NCBI GenBank assembly: GCA_016234735.1
Contig: JACRAN010000107.1
Location: 1-58,969, forward strand
Direction of reading: 5' to 3'
Length of the DNA: 58,969 nt
Origin: Bacteroidota bacterium
Lineage (GTDB): Bacteria; Bacteroidota; Bacteroidia; Chitinophagales; Saprospiraceae
This document shows, one piece after another, positions 8,514 through 16,129 of this stretch (its first letter is position 1; every line of letters starts with the position of its first letter). The position numbers and the translations under genes were made by a program. The notes beneath the pieces are model-generated. The model did not search any database. It worked only from the letters and a program-made list of their open reading frames with translations, and was not told where the DNA came from.

Positions 8514-10079
8514 TTACTGAATGCCGTGCATCCACTTTTTCAGGATCGGCGACAACAGGAACAACAGCGCTGCTGCCCCCAGTGTCACGTAAACGCCCCA
8601 AAACATGTACACATCGGCGAAGGCTTTCAGCGCCGTAGCCGCATCGGTGCCCTCGCCCGGCGACGCAATGGCCTTGCCCAGTTCACCGGCTACTTTGTGG
8701 CCAAAAGCGATGGAAAGGAACCATGCCCCCATGATGAAGCCCACCATTTTGGCGGGGGCCAGTTTGGTCACCACCGACAGGCCCACCGGCGAAATGCTCA
8801 ACTCGCCCGTCGTATGGAGCAGGTACATACCGATGAGGAAAATCAACGGAATCAACGCACCGGCGTTTGCACCCTCCGCCACGCTCCTCGCCCCCCAGAC
8901 GATGATGAAAAAACCAATGGCTATCTGAACGAGGCCGTAGAAAAACTTCATCGGGGTGCGTGGCTCCTTGCCGGTTTTGGCGAGTCGCAGCCAAACCCAG
9001 GCAAAGACCGGTGCCAAAAGCATGATGAACAACGGGTTCACGGACTGGAATTGGCCAGCCGTCATGCCGTGTTTGTTCACGAAACGGTCCGTCAGGATGG
9101 TCAACGAGCCACCGGCCTGCTCGAACAGCGTCCAGAAAATCATGTGGAAAAAGAACAGGGCCAGGAACACCAGCAGCCGCTGGCCATCTTCCCGGTTGTT
9201 ATCGGTGATCGCGTGGTAAAGTACGTACCCCAACACCCCGAGGCCACCAATGACGAGAATATAGTTGGTGACCACTTCGAAGTCGATGAGGAGCGCAAAA
9301 AGCGGGATGGCAATCAGCGAGCAGAGAATGATGACCGACTGGCGGGTCATGCCTGCAAACACAGCGTCCTTGAGGGAAGCCGGGTTGGGCGGGTTGCCCT
9401 TGTCTTCGTATTTCGACATGTTATTCCAGAAAACAACGATACCGACCAACATACCCACACCGGCGGCGAGGAAGCCCAGCGACCAATCCACCCGTTCGGC
9501 CAAAAAGGCGCAGGTGATGGGTGCCAGGAACGCACCGATGTTGATGCCCATGTAAAAAATGGTGAAGGCACCGTCTTTCCGGGTGTCGTTTTTATCGTAA
9601 AAAGTACCGAGGAAACTGGAAATATTAGGTTTGAAAAAGCCGTTGCCCACTGCCAGCAGGCCCAGGCCGGTGAAGAAAACTGCTTCGCTGCCGATGAAAG
9701 CGGCGTTGGCGGCGAGGATAAATTGTGCCGTCGCCATGCAAATCCCCCCCAGCAAAATGGTGCGCCGGAAGCCCAGGATTTTATCGGCAATCATACCGCC
9801 AATCACCGGCGCAGCGTACAGCAGGGCATTGAACGCCCCGTAAATACCGTAGGCCCGCGCATCGGCCTCGCCCTGAACCATTTGTTTGAAAAGCACCCCC
9901 GTCATGTAGAGCACGAGGAAAGAGCGCATCCCGTAGAAGGAAAACCGCTCCCAAAGTTCGGTGAAGAAAAGCGTGAAAAGCGCTTTCGGGTGCGTCTTGC
10001 GCTGCGACAGCACCACCAGCGGCACCCAGACGAGCACGAACAACCATCCGAAGACGAGTAAACCTGTTGCGAAATCCAT
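8514..10079 (-). CDS. POT/PTR family proton-dependent oligopeptide transporter
   Basis: Imports di- and tripeptides with protons across the inner membrane. I take the ATG at 10079 (MDFATGLLVFGWLFVLVWVP), giving 521 residues with about 12-14 hydrophobic segments. The family signature is visible near residue 38 as FFTELWERFSFYGMRSFL, which carries the proton-coupling ExxERFxYYG-type motif. Later signature stretches include NGFFKPNISSFLGTFYD and FYMGINIGAFLAP. The C-terminal half has TGELSISPVGLSVVTKLAP, the conserved PTR motif. The large open frame on the opposite strand is a shadow. Confidence 0.93.
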   Translation of the reverse strand: MDFATGLLVFGWLFVLVWVPLVVLSQRKTHPKALFTLFFTELWERFSFYGMRSFLVLYMTGVLFKQMVQGEADARAYGIYGAFNALLYAAPVIGGMIADKILGFRRTILLGGICMATAQFILAANAAFIGSEAVFFTGLGLLAVGNGFFKPNISSFLGTFYDKNDTRKDGAFTIFYMGINIGAFLAPITCAFLAERVDWSLGFLAAGVGMLVGIVVFWNNMSKYEDKGNPPNPASLKDAVFAGMTRQSVIILCSLIAIPLFALLIDFEVVTNYILVIGGLGVLGYVLYHAITDNNREDGQRLLVFLALFFFHMIFWTLFEQAGGSLTILTDRFVNKHGMTAGQFQSVNPLFIMLLAPVFAWVWLRLAKTGKEPRTPMKFFYGLVQIAIGFFIIVWGARSVAEGANAGALIPLIFLIGMYLLHTTGELSISPVGLSVVTKLAPAKMVGFIMGAWFLSIAFGHKVAGELGKAIASPGEGTDAATALKAFADVYMFWGVYVTLGAAALLFLLSPILKKWMHGIQ

Positions 10080-10265
10080 GTTACTGTTTTTAGTTTGGGA
10101 CGCCTGCCCTCGAAACCCCGTTGGCCTCAAGTCGCCAGGCTACCGTGTTTTGTTTGAAAAAAACCAGGGTTTTTGTAAAATACCACGCCTGCCAAAAACC
10201 GGCTAAAAGTATATTAAATTTGAAATGATATACCCAAACAGCGGAATTTTGTTTCGCTAAAACTT

Positions 10266-10889
10266 TCAGTTGGGCAAACTTTCCGGCGCAGGGCCAACCT
10301 CCGTTCCTTCGATTTCCAGCTTCCAGCCGGTACTTTCCGCCATGAACCTCATGGTTTCGAGCAGGGTGTTGCGGTGGGCGGCGGCGGATTTCGTCAGGTC
10401 GCTTTCCAGCGCTTTTTTTCGGATGAACTCCTTGGCGTTCTGGTTCAGCTTGTTGTAGTCCTCCGTGGAGAACTCGTTGAAGATGCCCTCCTGCACGTCG
10501 TAGTAGTCGAGGTCATGCTCAATGGACAGGATTTCGGCAGGTGGGATGCCGCTGATGCGGATGGTTTTTGTCTCCGGCACGGCAGTGATTTTCATTTTCT
10601 CCAGGTCGTAGCCGACCGACACTTTCGCCTTCACCCGGATGAGGGCTTTTTTTCTGAAAAAACTCAGGTCGTAGCCGTAGTAGTCCTGGTAGTCGTAAAT
10701 CTCGGAGAAGTAGCCCTCCACCGTCACCAATTTGGCCACCTGCCTGATGCGCTCCAGCAGCACCACGCCGTTCTCCTGCTCCACCGTTTCGGCACGGGTG
10801 TAGAACCAGCGGGTGATGAAAATGCCGAGGGCAAAAGTGAGCACGAGGGCAATCGCCCAGATGTATTTTGATGTGGAAGTTGTTTGCAT
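10266..10889 (-). CDS. DUF4230 family membrane-anchored protein
   Basis: A 207-residue protein with one N-terminal membrane anchor (residues 8-28). A soluble domain then runs from LLERIRQVAKLVTVEGYFSEIYDYQDYYG to the end, the typical DUF4230 beginning, including KALIRVKAKVSVGYDLEKMK. The family is of unknown function. The C-terminus (LTKSAAAHRNTLLETMRFMAESTGWKLEIEG) is helical. It follows the DUF3108 gene on the same strand across a 214-base gap containing heptad array H4. Confidence 0.8.
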   Translation of the reverse strand: MQTTSTSKYIWAIALVLTFALGIFITRWFYTRAETVEQENGVVLLERIRQVAKLVTVEGYFSEIYDYQDYYGYDLSFFRKKALIRVKAKVSVGYDLEKMKITAVPETKTIRISGIPPAEILSIEHDLDYYDVQEGIFNEFSTEDYNKLNQNAKEFIRKKALESDLTKSAAAHRNTLLETMRFMAESTGWKLEIEGTEVGPAPESLPN

Positions 10890-10911
10890 GGCCGGGTTGA
10901 GATTTTGATGA

Positions 10912-11105
10912 TAGACTTTAGATTTTAGAAGTGGCGCATCAACGCAAATGTCTAAAGTCTGCCGTCTAAATGTACTGATTGATTAGGTTATTCCCCTCGA
11001 ATTATGCTCCAAAGACAAAAAAAAAACTTGTTTTTGAGCATATTTACGGGTACAACCTAACAAATTAGTACATCTAAAGTCTAACATCTCCTGTCTAAAA
11101 TCTCT
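10912..11105. repeat. Heptad array H4 (two halves)
   Basis: Left half 10912-10977 and right half 11070-11105 iterate TTTAGAC/TCTAAAG at 7-base steps, in complementary sense. The TAG stop of the DUF3108 gene at 11104 is the first heptad of the right half when read on the minus strand. Confidence 0.7.
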
Positions 11106-11961
11106 ATTTCACCTTCGCCGACAGCGGGTAGCGCAGCCCCTTGTGGCTTTTCAGGATGGCCTTCGTGGAGCCGACCGACAGCGGCGACTCGATGATGAGC
11201 GGCAGGCGGTTGGCATCGTCCGTTATCCAGACCTTGATTTCTGCCCCTTCGGGGAACACCTTGCCGGGGATGACTTCCGGCGTGAACTTCAGGGTGTTGA
11301 ACGTGCCGAGGTCCCGCACCTCCTTGCCCTGCTCGGTGCCGCTGTACTTGACGTTGAGCGGCCACATTTCCTTGTCCACGAAGATTTTGATGGGGAACGA
11401 CTGCCCGGTTTTGTACTGCGTGAAATCGATGTTGCGGGCGTGGTAGAGGATGCTCACCATGTCGTGCATGCACGGGTCGATTTGGTAGGATTTCCGCTCC
11501 CGGATGTCATTTTTGGCCTTGCCCCGCTCGTTGGCGCAGGTCTGGCGGCTCTGGTCGAAAGTGATGTAATCGTACAGGCGGTACTTGCCCTCGGTCACGT
11601 TGCGGATGGACATGATGGGCAGCAGGTTGTCCTTCTGCACCCAGGTATCGTAGTAGTCCCGCACCTTGAAGAACCAATCGTAGCTCTCGTAGGTCTCCCC
11701 CACCACCGAGAAGTGGTACTGGTCGTCCTCGTCGATGACCCGGAAGGTCATCTCGCCCGCCGAGAGCCAGATAAAATTCCAGTTGTAGTAAAGTTTGTAG
11801 GTCAGTTCCTCGCCGCTGAGGAAGGTGGTGTTGTCGGTCTGGCAGGGGGAGGCGATTTCGGATTTCGGAATTTGGATTTCGGTGTTTTTGAAATTCAGAA
11901 AAAGAAAAAGCAGCGCTAACAGGCTGAACAAGAAGATTTTAGGCGGACTTGCCGTTTTCAT
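11104..11961 (-). CDS. DUF3108 family exported protein
   Basis: A 285-residue protein with an N-terminal hydrophobic signal (about residues 8-23). Beginning near residue 45, FLSGEELTYKLYYNWNFIWLSAGEMTF is the typical opening of DUF3108, a beta-rich periplasmic family related to LolA-like folds. The end LKSHKGLRYPLSAKV is also typical. The function is unknown; family members are proposed to act in the envelope. Its start overlaps the end of the upstream flippase-like gene by 23 bases, indicating translational coupling. The stop codon lies in heptad array H4. Confidence 0.85.
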   Translation of the reverse strand: MKTASPPKIFLFSLLALLFLFLNFKNTEIQIPKSEIASPCQTDNTTFLSGEELTYKLYYNWNFIWLSAGEMTFRVIDEDDQYHFSVVGETYESYDWFFKVRDYYDTWVQKDNLLPIMSIRNVTEGKYRLYDYITFDQSRQTCANERGKAKNDIRERKSYQIDPCMHDMVSILYHARNIDFTQYKTGQSFPIKIFVDKEMWPLNVKYSGTEQGKEVRDLGTFNTLKFTPEVIPGKVFPEGAEIKVWITDDANRLPLIIESPLSVGSTKAILKSHKGLRYPLSAKVK

Positions 11962-12904
11962 AACCCAATGATTTTATGATGTTGACCTGGACGATGCACG
12001 CCAGGCCGAGTAACGCCGGAACGGCGATATTTATTACAAACAGCGAGAACGTGGCCGCCAGGATGTCCGCCTGTGCGGCCGTGAAAAATCCCCAGACGAA
12101 CAGCGCAATTTCGCCCCTTGCCAGCAGGCCCATCACGGGCGGCAGCGGCACACTGGCCTGCACCAGAAAAATGGCAGCGATGCCCGTCATGCCGTCCACC
12201 CAGCCGACGGGGATGCCGTAGAATTGCAACAGCAGGTAGTACTGCGTGGCGTAGGTGAAGTAGCGCAGGTAGGCGAAGCCGAGCGAGCGGCCCAGTTCCC
12301 GGCGGCGGTAGTGGCGCAGCACGGCGAGGTGGCGCAGGTATTTTTTGAAACGGTCGATGTACGGGATGCGCCTGGCCAGCGGCACCACGATGTCGATGTT
12401 GAAATAGCTGAAAAACAACAGCCCGACGAACGCCAGGCCGAGGCTCACCACCACCGGCACCACGTACGGCCCCGGCTCCATGAATTTCAACGAAAAACAG
12501 GCCGCCCCCGGCAGCCCCACCGAAAAAATGGCCAGCATCTGCGCCAGGCTGCCGACAATGGTGGCGATGACCGCCTTCCAGCCCTGCCCCTGCTCCACGA
12601 ACAGCACCCGCCCGCCGTACTCCCCCACCCGGTTCGGCGTGAAAATGGCGATGGTGGTGCCCGCCAGCACCGCCTGAAACGTTCGCCAAAAACCGAGTTT
12701 TGAAAAACCCCGGATGAGTTGTCGCCACTTGATTGCTTCGAGGGCGAGGTTGAGCGGGGCGAGCAGCAGCACCGCCGCCAGCCACAGCAGGTTCGGATGT
12801 TTGAAGTGAACGACGAACGCCCGCCAGAGGTCCGCCCCATTTTCCCGTGCGAACACCTGCCGGTAGATGGCCCAGGCGAGCAACAGCGCAATGAGCAGTT
12901 TCAC
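11939..12904 (-). CDS. Flippase-like/UPF0104 integral membrane protein
   Basis: A protein of about 321 residues with seven or eight membrane segments, of the lysylphosphatidylglycerol synthetase TM-region/UPF0104 superfamily. Key stretches are EAIKWRQLIRGFSKLGFWRTFQAVLAGTTIAIFTPNRVGEYGGR (residues 60-105), the family's most conserved block with the NRxGE motif, and ASVPLPPVMGLLARGEIA near 250. The annotated start is a GTG. The frame stays open 17 codons upstream (to a TAA) with only ATT/ATC as alternatives, so the true start is uncertain. Relatives are thought to move or modify lipids. It overlaps the DUF3108 gene downstream. Confidence 0.83.
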   Translation of the reverse strand: MKLLIALLLAWAIYRQVFARENGADLWRAFVVHFKHPNLLWLAAVLLLAPLNLALEAIKWRQLIRGFSKLGFWRTFQAVLAGTTIAIFTPNRVGEYGGRVLFVEQGQGWKAVIATIVGSLAQMLAIFSVGLPGAACFSLKFMEPGPYVVPVVVSLGLAFVGLLFFSYFNIDIVVPLARRIPYIDRFKKYLRHLAVLRHYRRRELGRSLGFAYLRYFTYATQYYLLLQFYGIPVGWVDGMTGIAAIFLVQASVPLPPVMGLLARGEIALFVWGFFTAAQADILAATFSLFVINIAVPALLGLACIVQVNIIKSLGYENGKSA

Positions 12905-12941
12905 GCTGCCGTTGAGGAGGTATTTTTTGGAAAAAGTTGTG

Positions 12942-13038
12942 ATTGGAATTGGGTATTAGGAATTGGGAATTAGGAATTGGGTATTAGAAATTATCCGGGC
13001 ACCCAATAACGAATACCCAATTTCTAATTCCCAATTAC
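12942..13038. repeat. Heptad array H5, inverted halves
   Basis: AATTGGG and AATTAGG (and TATTAGG) alternate at strict 7-base spacing in the left half. The right half (12999-13038) carries the complement (ACCCAAT, TCCCAAT). A short loop around 12994-13000 separates the halves. It lies between divergent genes, just before the ruvC promoter. Confidence 0.85.
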
Positions 13039-13051
13039 CATGCGGCGAAGT

Positions 13052-13059
13052 TAGCTTTG
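13052..13059 (+). promoter_or_regulatory. -7 box TAGCTTTG directly before ruvC
   Basis: It matches TAnnTTTG. Only seven bases separate it from the ruvC ATG, so a transcript begun at the usual distance would be leaderless or nearly so. Confidence 0.45.
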
Positions 13060-13066
13060 CTCCGCA

Positions 13067-13627
13067 ATGACAGATACAAAAAAATATCGCCTACTTGGGG
13101 TTGACCCCGGCACCAACGTGCTCGGCTACGCCATCGTCGAAGTGGAAAACCGCCAGATGAGCCTCGTGGCGCTGGGGGTCATCACCATGGGGCATCTGGA
13201 GGAGCAGCAGCACAAGCTGAAAAAAATCTTCGAAGATTTGCAAGCGCTCATCCGGCGCTACGCCCCCGACGAAATGGCCATCGAAGCGCCGTTTTACGCC
13301 AAAAACGTGCAGTCGATGCTCAAACTGGGGCGGGCGCAGGGCGTGGCCATCGCCGCAGCCATCACGAGCGGGGTAGAAATCACGGAGTACTCGCCCAAGA
13401 AAATCAAGCAGTCCGTCACCGGCAACGGCAATGCCTCGAAGGAGCAAGTGGCGGCCATGCTGGAGACGATTCTGAAATTAAAATTGGAGGAAAAATACCT
13501 CGATGCCACCGATGCACTGGCCACGGCGGTCTGCCATTTTTACCAATCAAAAGCACTGCCCGGCGGTGGCAAAAAATTCAAGGACTGGTCCAGTTTTGTG
13601 AAGGAAAACCCGGGGAAGAAACTTTGA
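13067..13627 (+). CDS. ruvC: Crossover junction endodeoxyribonuclease RuvC
   Basis: Resolves Holliday junctions during recombination, working with RuvAB. The 186-residue length is normal. The RNase H-like fold is shown by the first catalytic aspartate in LLGVDPGTNVLGYAI (about D13), the glutamate in DEMAIEAPFYAKNVQSMLKLGRAQG, and the C-terminal aspartates in YLDATDALATAVCHF. SPKKIKQSVTGNGNASKEQV is the conserved DNA-contact region. The TGA stop is embedded in heptad array H6. The -7 box lies seven bases upstream of the ATG. Confidence 0.96.
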   Translation: MTDTKKYRLLGVDPGTNVLGYAIVEVENRQMSLVALGVITMGHLEEQQHKLKKIFEDLQALIRRYAPDEMAIEAPFYAKNVQSMLKLGRAQGVAIAAAITSGVEITEYSPKKIKQSVTGNGNASKEQVAAMLETILKLKLEEKYLDATDALATAVCHFYQSKALPGGGKKFKDWSSFVKENPGKKL

Positions 13628-13688
13628 GAACTTTGAGAACTATGAACGATGAACGCTCGAAATGTTCATCGTTCATAGTTCATAGTTC
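13621..13688. repeat. Heptad array H6 forming a perfect 18-bp hairpin between convergent stops
   Basis: CTATGAA/CGATGAA words at 7-base steps. gaactatgaacgatgaac (13637-13654) pairs perfectly with 13664-13681 across a 9-base loop. Both the ruvC and HIT stop codons lie within the array, so it may serve as a bidirectional 3' end. Confidence 0.85.
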
Positions 13689-14071
13689 GCCCGAAGGGCG
13701 CTTGCGATTTCAGCCATTTCTTCGTTGGAGAATTTCAGTTTCGGGGAGGTGACGCTCACCTGGCTCTCCCGCTGGAACGGGATGAGGTGAACGTGGGCAT
13801 GTGGCACCTCCGTGCCGACGACCATCACGCCTACCCGCTTGCACTCGATGGTGGCGTCGAGCGCTTTCGCTACTTTTTTGGCGAAGACCATCAGCCCGGC
13901 CAACGTGTTGTCGTCCACATCGAACAGGTAGTCAACTTCTTTTTTCGGGATGACGAGGGTGTGCCCCCTGGCCACCGGGGAGATGTCGAGGAAAGCCAGG
14001 AACTCCTCCGACTCGGCCACCTTGTGGCAGGGGATTTCCCCGTTGACGATTTTGGTGAAAATACTTGACAT
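13673..14071 (-). CDS. HIT family nucleotide-binding protein
   Basis: A nucleotide hydrolase or transferase of the histidine-triad superfamily, acting on purine mononucleotide derivatives. The 132-residue length is typical of Hint proteins. It opens SSIFTKIVNGEIPCHKVAE, a standard HINT start, and has the triad HAHVHLIPF near residue 98. GHTLVIPKKEVDYLFDV contains the other conserved histidine and core. The last residues (NYEL) and the stop are encoded by heptad array H6, so the array has entered or replaced the gene's end. The gene lies directly downstream of greA on the same strand. Confidence 0.93.
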   Translation of the reverse strand: MSSIFTKIVNGEIPCHKVAESEEFLAFLDISPVARGHTLVIPKKEVDYLFDVDDNTLAGLMVFAKKVAKALDATIECKRVGVMVVGTEVPHAHVHLIPFQRESQVSVTSPKLKFSNEEMAEIASALRANYEL

Positions 14072-14135
14072 GGTGGACGGTGGACGGACGACGGTGGACG
14101 GCTGGCATTTTTCATACCGTCCACCGTCTGCCGTG
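14071..14135. repeat. Heptad array H7 between greA and the HIT gene
   Basis: GTGGACG and GACGACG at 7-base spacing (14071-14100) with the complementary CCGTCCACCGTC at 14116-14127. It abuts the greA TAA stop on one side and the HIT start codon on the other. Confidence 0.75.
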
Positions 14136-14136
14136 T

Positions 14137-14607
14137 TTAGATGAAAATATTGAGGACTTCAAATTCGACGAGGCCCGCCGGGGTGGTGATGGAGGCATAT
14201 TCGCCGGGCTTTTTGCCCAACAGCCCCTTGCCAATGGGCGAACTGGCGGAAATTCTTTTTGTCTTGAGGTCGGCCTCCGATTCGGAGACGAGTTTGTAGG
14301 TGTCTTCCTTGCCGCTTTTTTTGTTGCGGATGGTCACGCTGGTGAGCAGGCGCACCTCCGTGGTGTCCATGTCCTCCTCGTTGAGGATGCGGGCGGTGGC
14401 CATCACTTTTTCCAGTTCATTGATTTTCAGTTCCAACATGCCTTGGGCTTCTTTGGCGGCGGCGTATTCGGCGTTTTCGGAGAGGTCGCCTTTGTCACGA
14501 GCCTCCGCAATGGATCGGGAAACCTCTTGGCGGCCAGAGGTTTTCAGTTCATCCAGTTCGGATTTCAGCCTGTCATGTCCTTCCTGGGTCAAGTAAGTAT
14601 GATTCAT
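14137..14607 (-). CDS. greA: Transcription elongation factor GreA
   Basis: Rescues stalled RNA polymerase by stimulating cleavage of the backtracked transcript. The 156-residue length is normal. The N-terminal coiled coil begins YLTQEGHDRLKSELDELK and includes the tip ARDKGDLSENAEYAAAKEAQG, whose acidic D-x-x-E residues reach the polymerase active site. The C-terminal FKBP-like domain has ISASSPIGKGLLGKKPGEYASI. Its stop touches heptad array H7, and the HIT gene follows. Confidence 0.96.
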   Translation of the reverse strand: MNHTYLTQEGHDRLKSELDELKTSGRQEVSRSIAEARDKGDLSENAEYAAAKEAQGMLELKINELEKVMATARILNEEDMDTTEVRLLTSVTIRNKKSGKEDTYKLVSESEADLKTKRISASSPIGKGLLGKKPGEYASITTPAGLVEFEVLNIFI

Positions 14608-15109
14608 GATACCTGATTTTATTCGATTTTAAGCTGCGCAATCCCGGTGTTCAAAGAGACGAAGCCTGTTTCTTCAAGGTCAAAGCCTCGAAAAAAGGCG
14701 GCGTTTCATCAAAAAACAGGAAAAAAATTGGGATTTGCCCAACGCCACCCTGTGTACAATTTGCGAGGGCGGGTCAGGCGTCATCAATTTGTGCCGGTGC
14801 TGCCAAACTAAAAGGCAAGAACGTCCCCGGCCGGTTGCCGGGGACGTTCTTGCCTTGCTTAGAATGACAAAAGTAACGAATGCAGCGGGAAGGCAGGTAC
14901 TTTCTTTTCAGAATTTTACAAAGATTGTAGTGCCTCCGAAATTTCATCTCCGGCAGCCCAATCGGAGACTGCCATTTTCAAAAAAAGTAGCCCCGCCTCG
15001 ACTTTACGAGGGGGGCCATCCCAAAAACCAATTGTTAAAGGACATCTATGTTTTGAGGCTCATCCTAAACCGAAATGAGCCATAAAATCTTCACTTAAAA
15101 AAAACTTGT
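14608..15109. other. 502-base intergenic region between porP-like and greA
   Basis: It contains the long 19-bp hairpin at 14812-14856 and otherwise no gene I can support. A 116-codon frame at 14735-15085 crosses that hairpin, has unusual composition and no recognisable domain, so I discount it. The greA promoter should lie at the 14608-14700 end; only a weak TTTG/TAAAAT pairing is visible there. Confidence 0.6.
14812..14856. terminator. 19-bp perfect hairpin in gene-free DNA
   Basis: Arm aaggcaagaacgtccccgg (14812-14830) pairs perfectly with 14838-14856 around a 7-base loop. T tracts on either side are short, so it may be a weak terminator or the core of a small RNA. It is 250 bases beyond the stop of the PorP/SprF gene. 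Confidence 0.6.
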
Positions 15110-16042
15110 TCACCCGCGGTCAAAACGTTTTTTGCCGTTGGCGAAGCTGAAGGCGATGGTAATTTCGTGGGTACCGCCGTTGTACTGCTGCACTTTTTGG
15201 AACGTCAGGTCGTAGCTGTAGTACAAACGGAAAACGTCAATATTCGTGCCCAAGAGGATGCCCGTAGCACCGCCAAGGCCCGTGCGGACGGACACCCCGG
15301 CAATCAACTTGTCGTTGATGAACGAGCCAAGCATATTGAAGTCCACCTGGAGCGGTGTGTCCTTGAGTTTACGCACCATCAGCGAGGGGCGCAGCTTGAA
15401 ATTGTATGGCTCAATGTCGAATTCGTGGCCAACATGGAGGATGGAATACTTGAACGCACCTTCCGATTTGCCTGTCTCAATCTCGCCGATTTTGGTCACC
15501 ACAAGGTTGGGGAAGGTGATGCCGATGAAGGTATTTTTCTTGAACGTGCCCCAGAAGCCGAGCGAGGCATCAAAAATTTTGTTGCCATCAATGGCATCCA
15601 TAATGGTCTCATCAGGTACTGTACTCAAAAGTGGATTGTCCAAAACTGACCCCGCCAAGCGCTTGGTAATAAACTCCGTGGAAAAACCGGCGGCAAATTT
15701 CACGTTTTTCAACTCGTAGCGGAAGGCGTAGTTGAGTTGAAAACGGGTGTTGGTCATATTGCCGAGGTTCTCCGACATCACGCCCACGCCGATGCCCAGT
15801 GTTTTGCCGATGGGGCCGTTGTAGCCGATGCCGTAAGATTGGGGTGCATCCGTGAAGCCCGTCCACTGGCTGCGGATGTTCATCTGGATTTGATGGTTTT
15901 CATAAAAACCTGCCACCGCCGGTGAAATGAGGATCGGGCTGATGTGGTAGTGGGAGAAAACGGCCGCTTGCTCCTGTGACCAGGCTGCCTGAAGGATGCA
16001 AACAAAAGCGGCTATGAGTAAAATTATCTTTTTCATGCTCAA
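15110..16042 (-). CDS. PorP/SprF family T9SS-associated outer-membrane protein
   Basis: A predicted 14-strand-like outer-membrane barrel of about 310 residues, partner of the type IX secretion system and of gliding adhesins. A signal peptide (MKKIILLIAAFVCILQAAWSQ) is followed by the family opening FSHYHISPILISPAVAGFYENHQIQMNIRSQWTGFTDAPQSYGIGYNGP. The C-terminus is beta-rich with LYYSYDLTFQKVQQYNGGTHEI. The gene lies 87 bases downstream of the giant gliding-type protein on the same strand, the usual SprB-SprF pairing. Heptad array H8 fills the gap. Confidence 0.92.
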   Translation of the reverse strand: MSMKKIILLIAAFVCILQAAWSQEQAAVFSHYHISPILISPAVAGFYENHQIQMNIRSQWTGFTDAPQSYGIGYNGPIGKTLGIGVGVMSENLGNMTNTRFQLNYAFRYELKNVKFAAGFSTEFITKRLAGSVLDNPLLSTVPDETIMDAIDGNKIFDASLGFWGTFKKNTFIGITFPNLVVTKIGEIETGKSEGAFKYSILHVGHEFDIEPYNFKLRPSLMVRKLKDTPLQVDFNMLGSFINDKLIAGVSVRTGLGGATGILLGTNIDVFRLYYSYDLTFQKVQQYNGGTHEITIAFSFANGKKRFDRG

Positions 16043-16063
16043 GGATTGAATCGGTGATTGGTG

Positions 16064-16128
16064 GAAATTAGGAATTGGGTATTGGGTATTGCGTCAAATC
16101 AATACCCAATTCCTAATTCCCAATTTCA
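16064..16128. repeat. Heptad array H8 between the giant surface gene and its PorP partner
   Basis: attaggaattgggtatt (16067-16083) pairs perfectly with 16101-16117 across a 17-base loop. The words AATTGGG/AATTAGG are the same as in array H5 3 kb away. It begins just past the TAA stop of the upstream gene. Confidence 0.85.
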
Positions 16129-16129
16129 A

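Noticed and set aside
8526-10061. 511-codon plus-strand reading frame
   Set aside because: It is the exact antisense shadow of the POT transporter gene, with a histidine/glutamine-rich, featureless product.
14735-15085. 116-codon frame in the greA-porP gap
   Set aside because: It crosses the 19-bp hairpin and shows no domain, signal or matching codon use.
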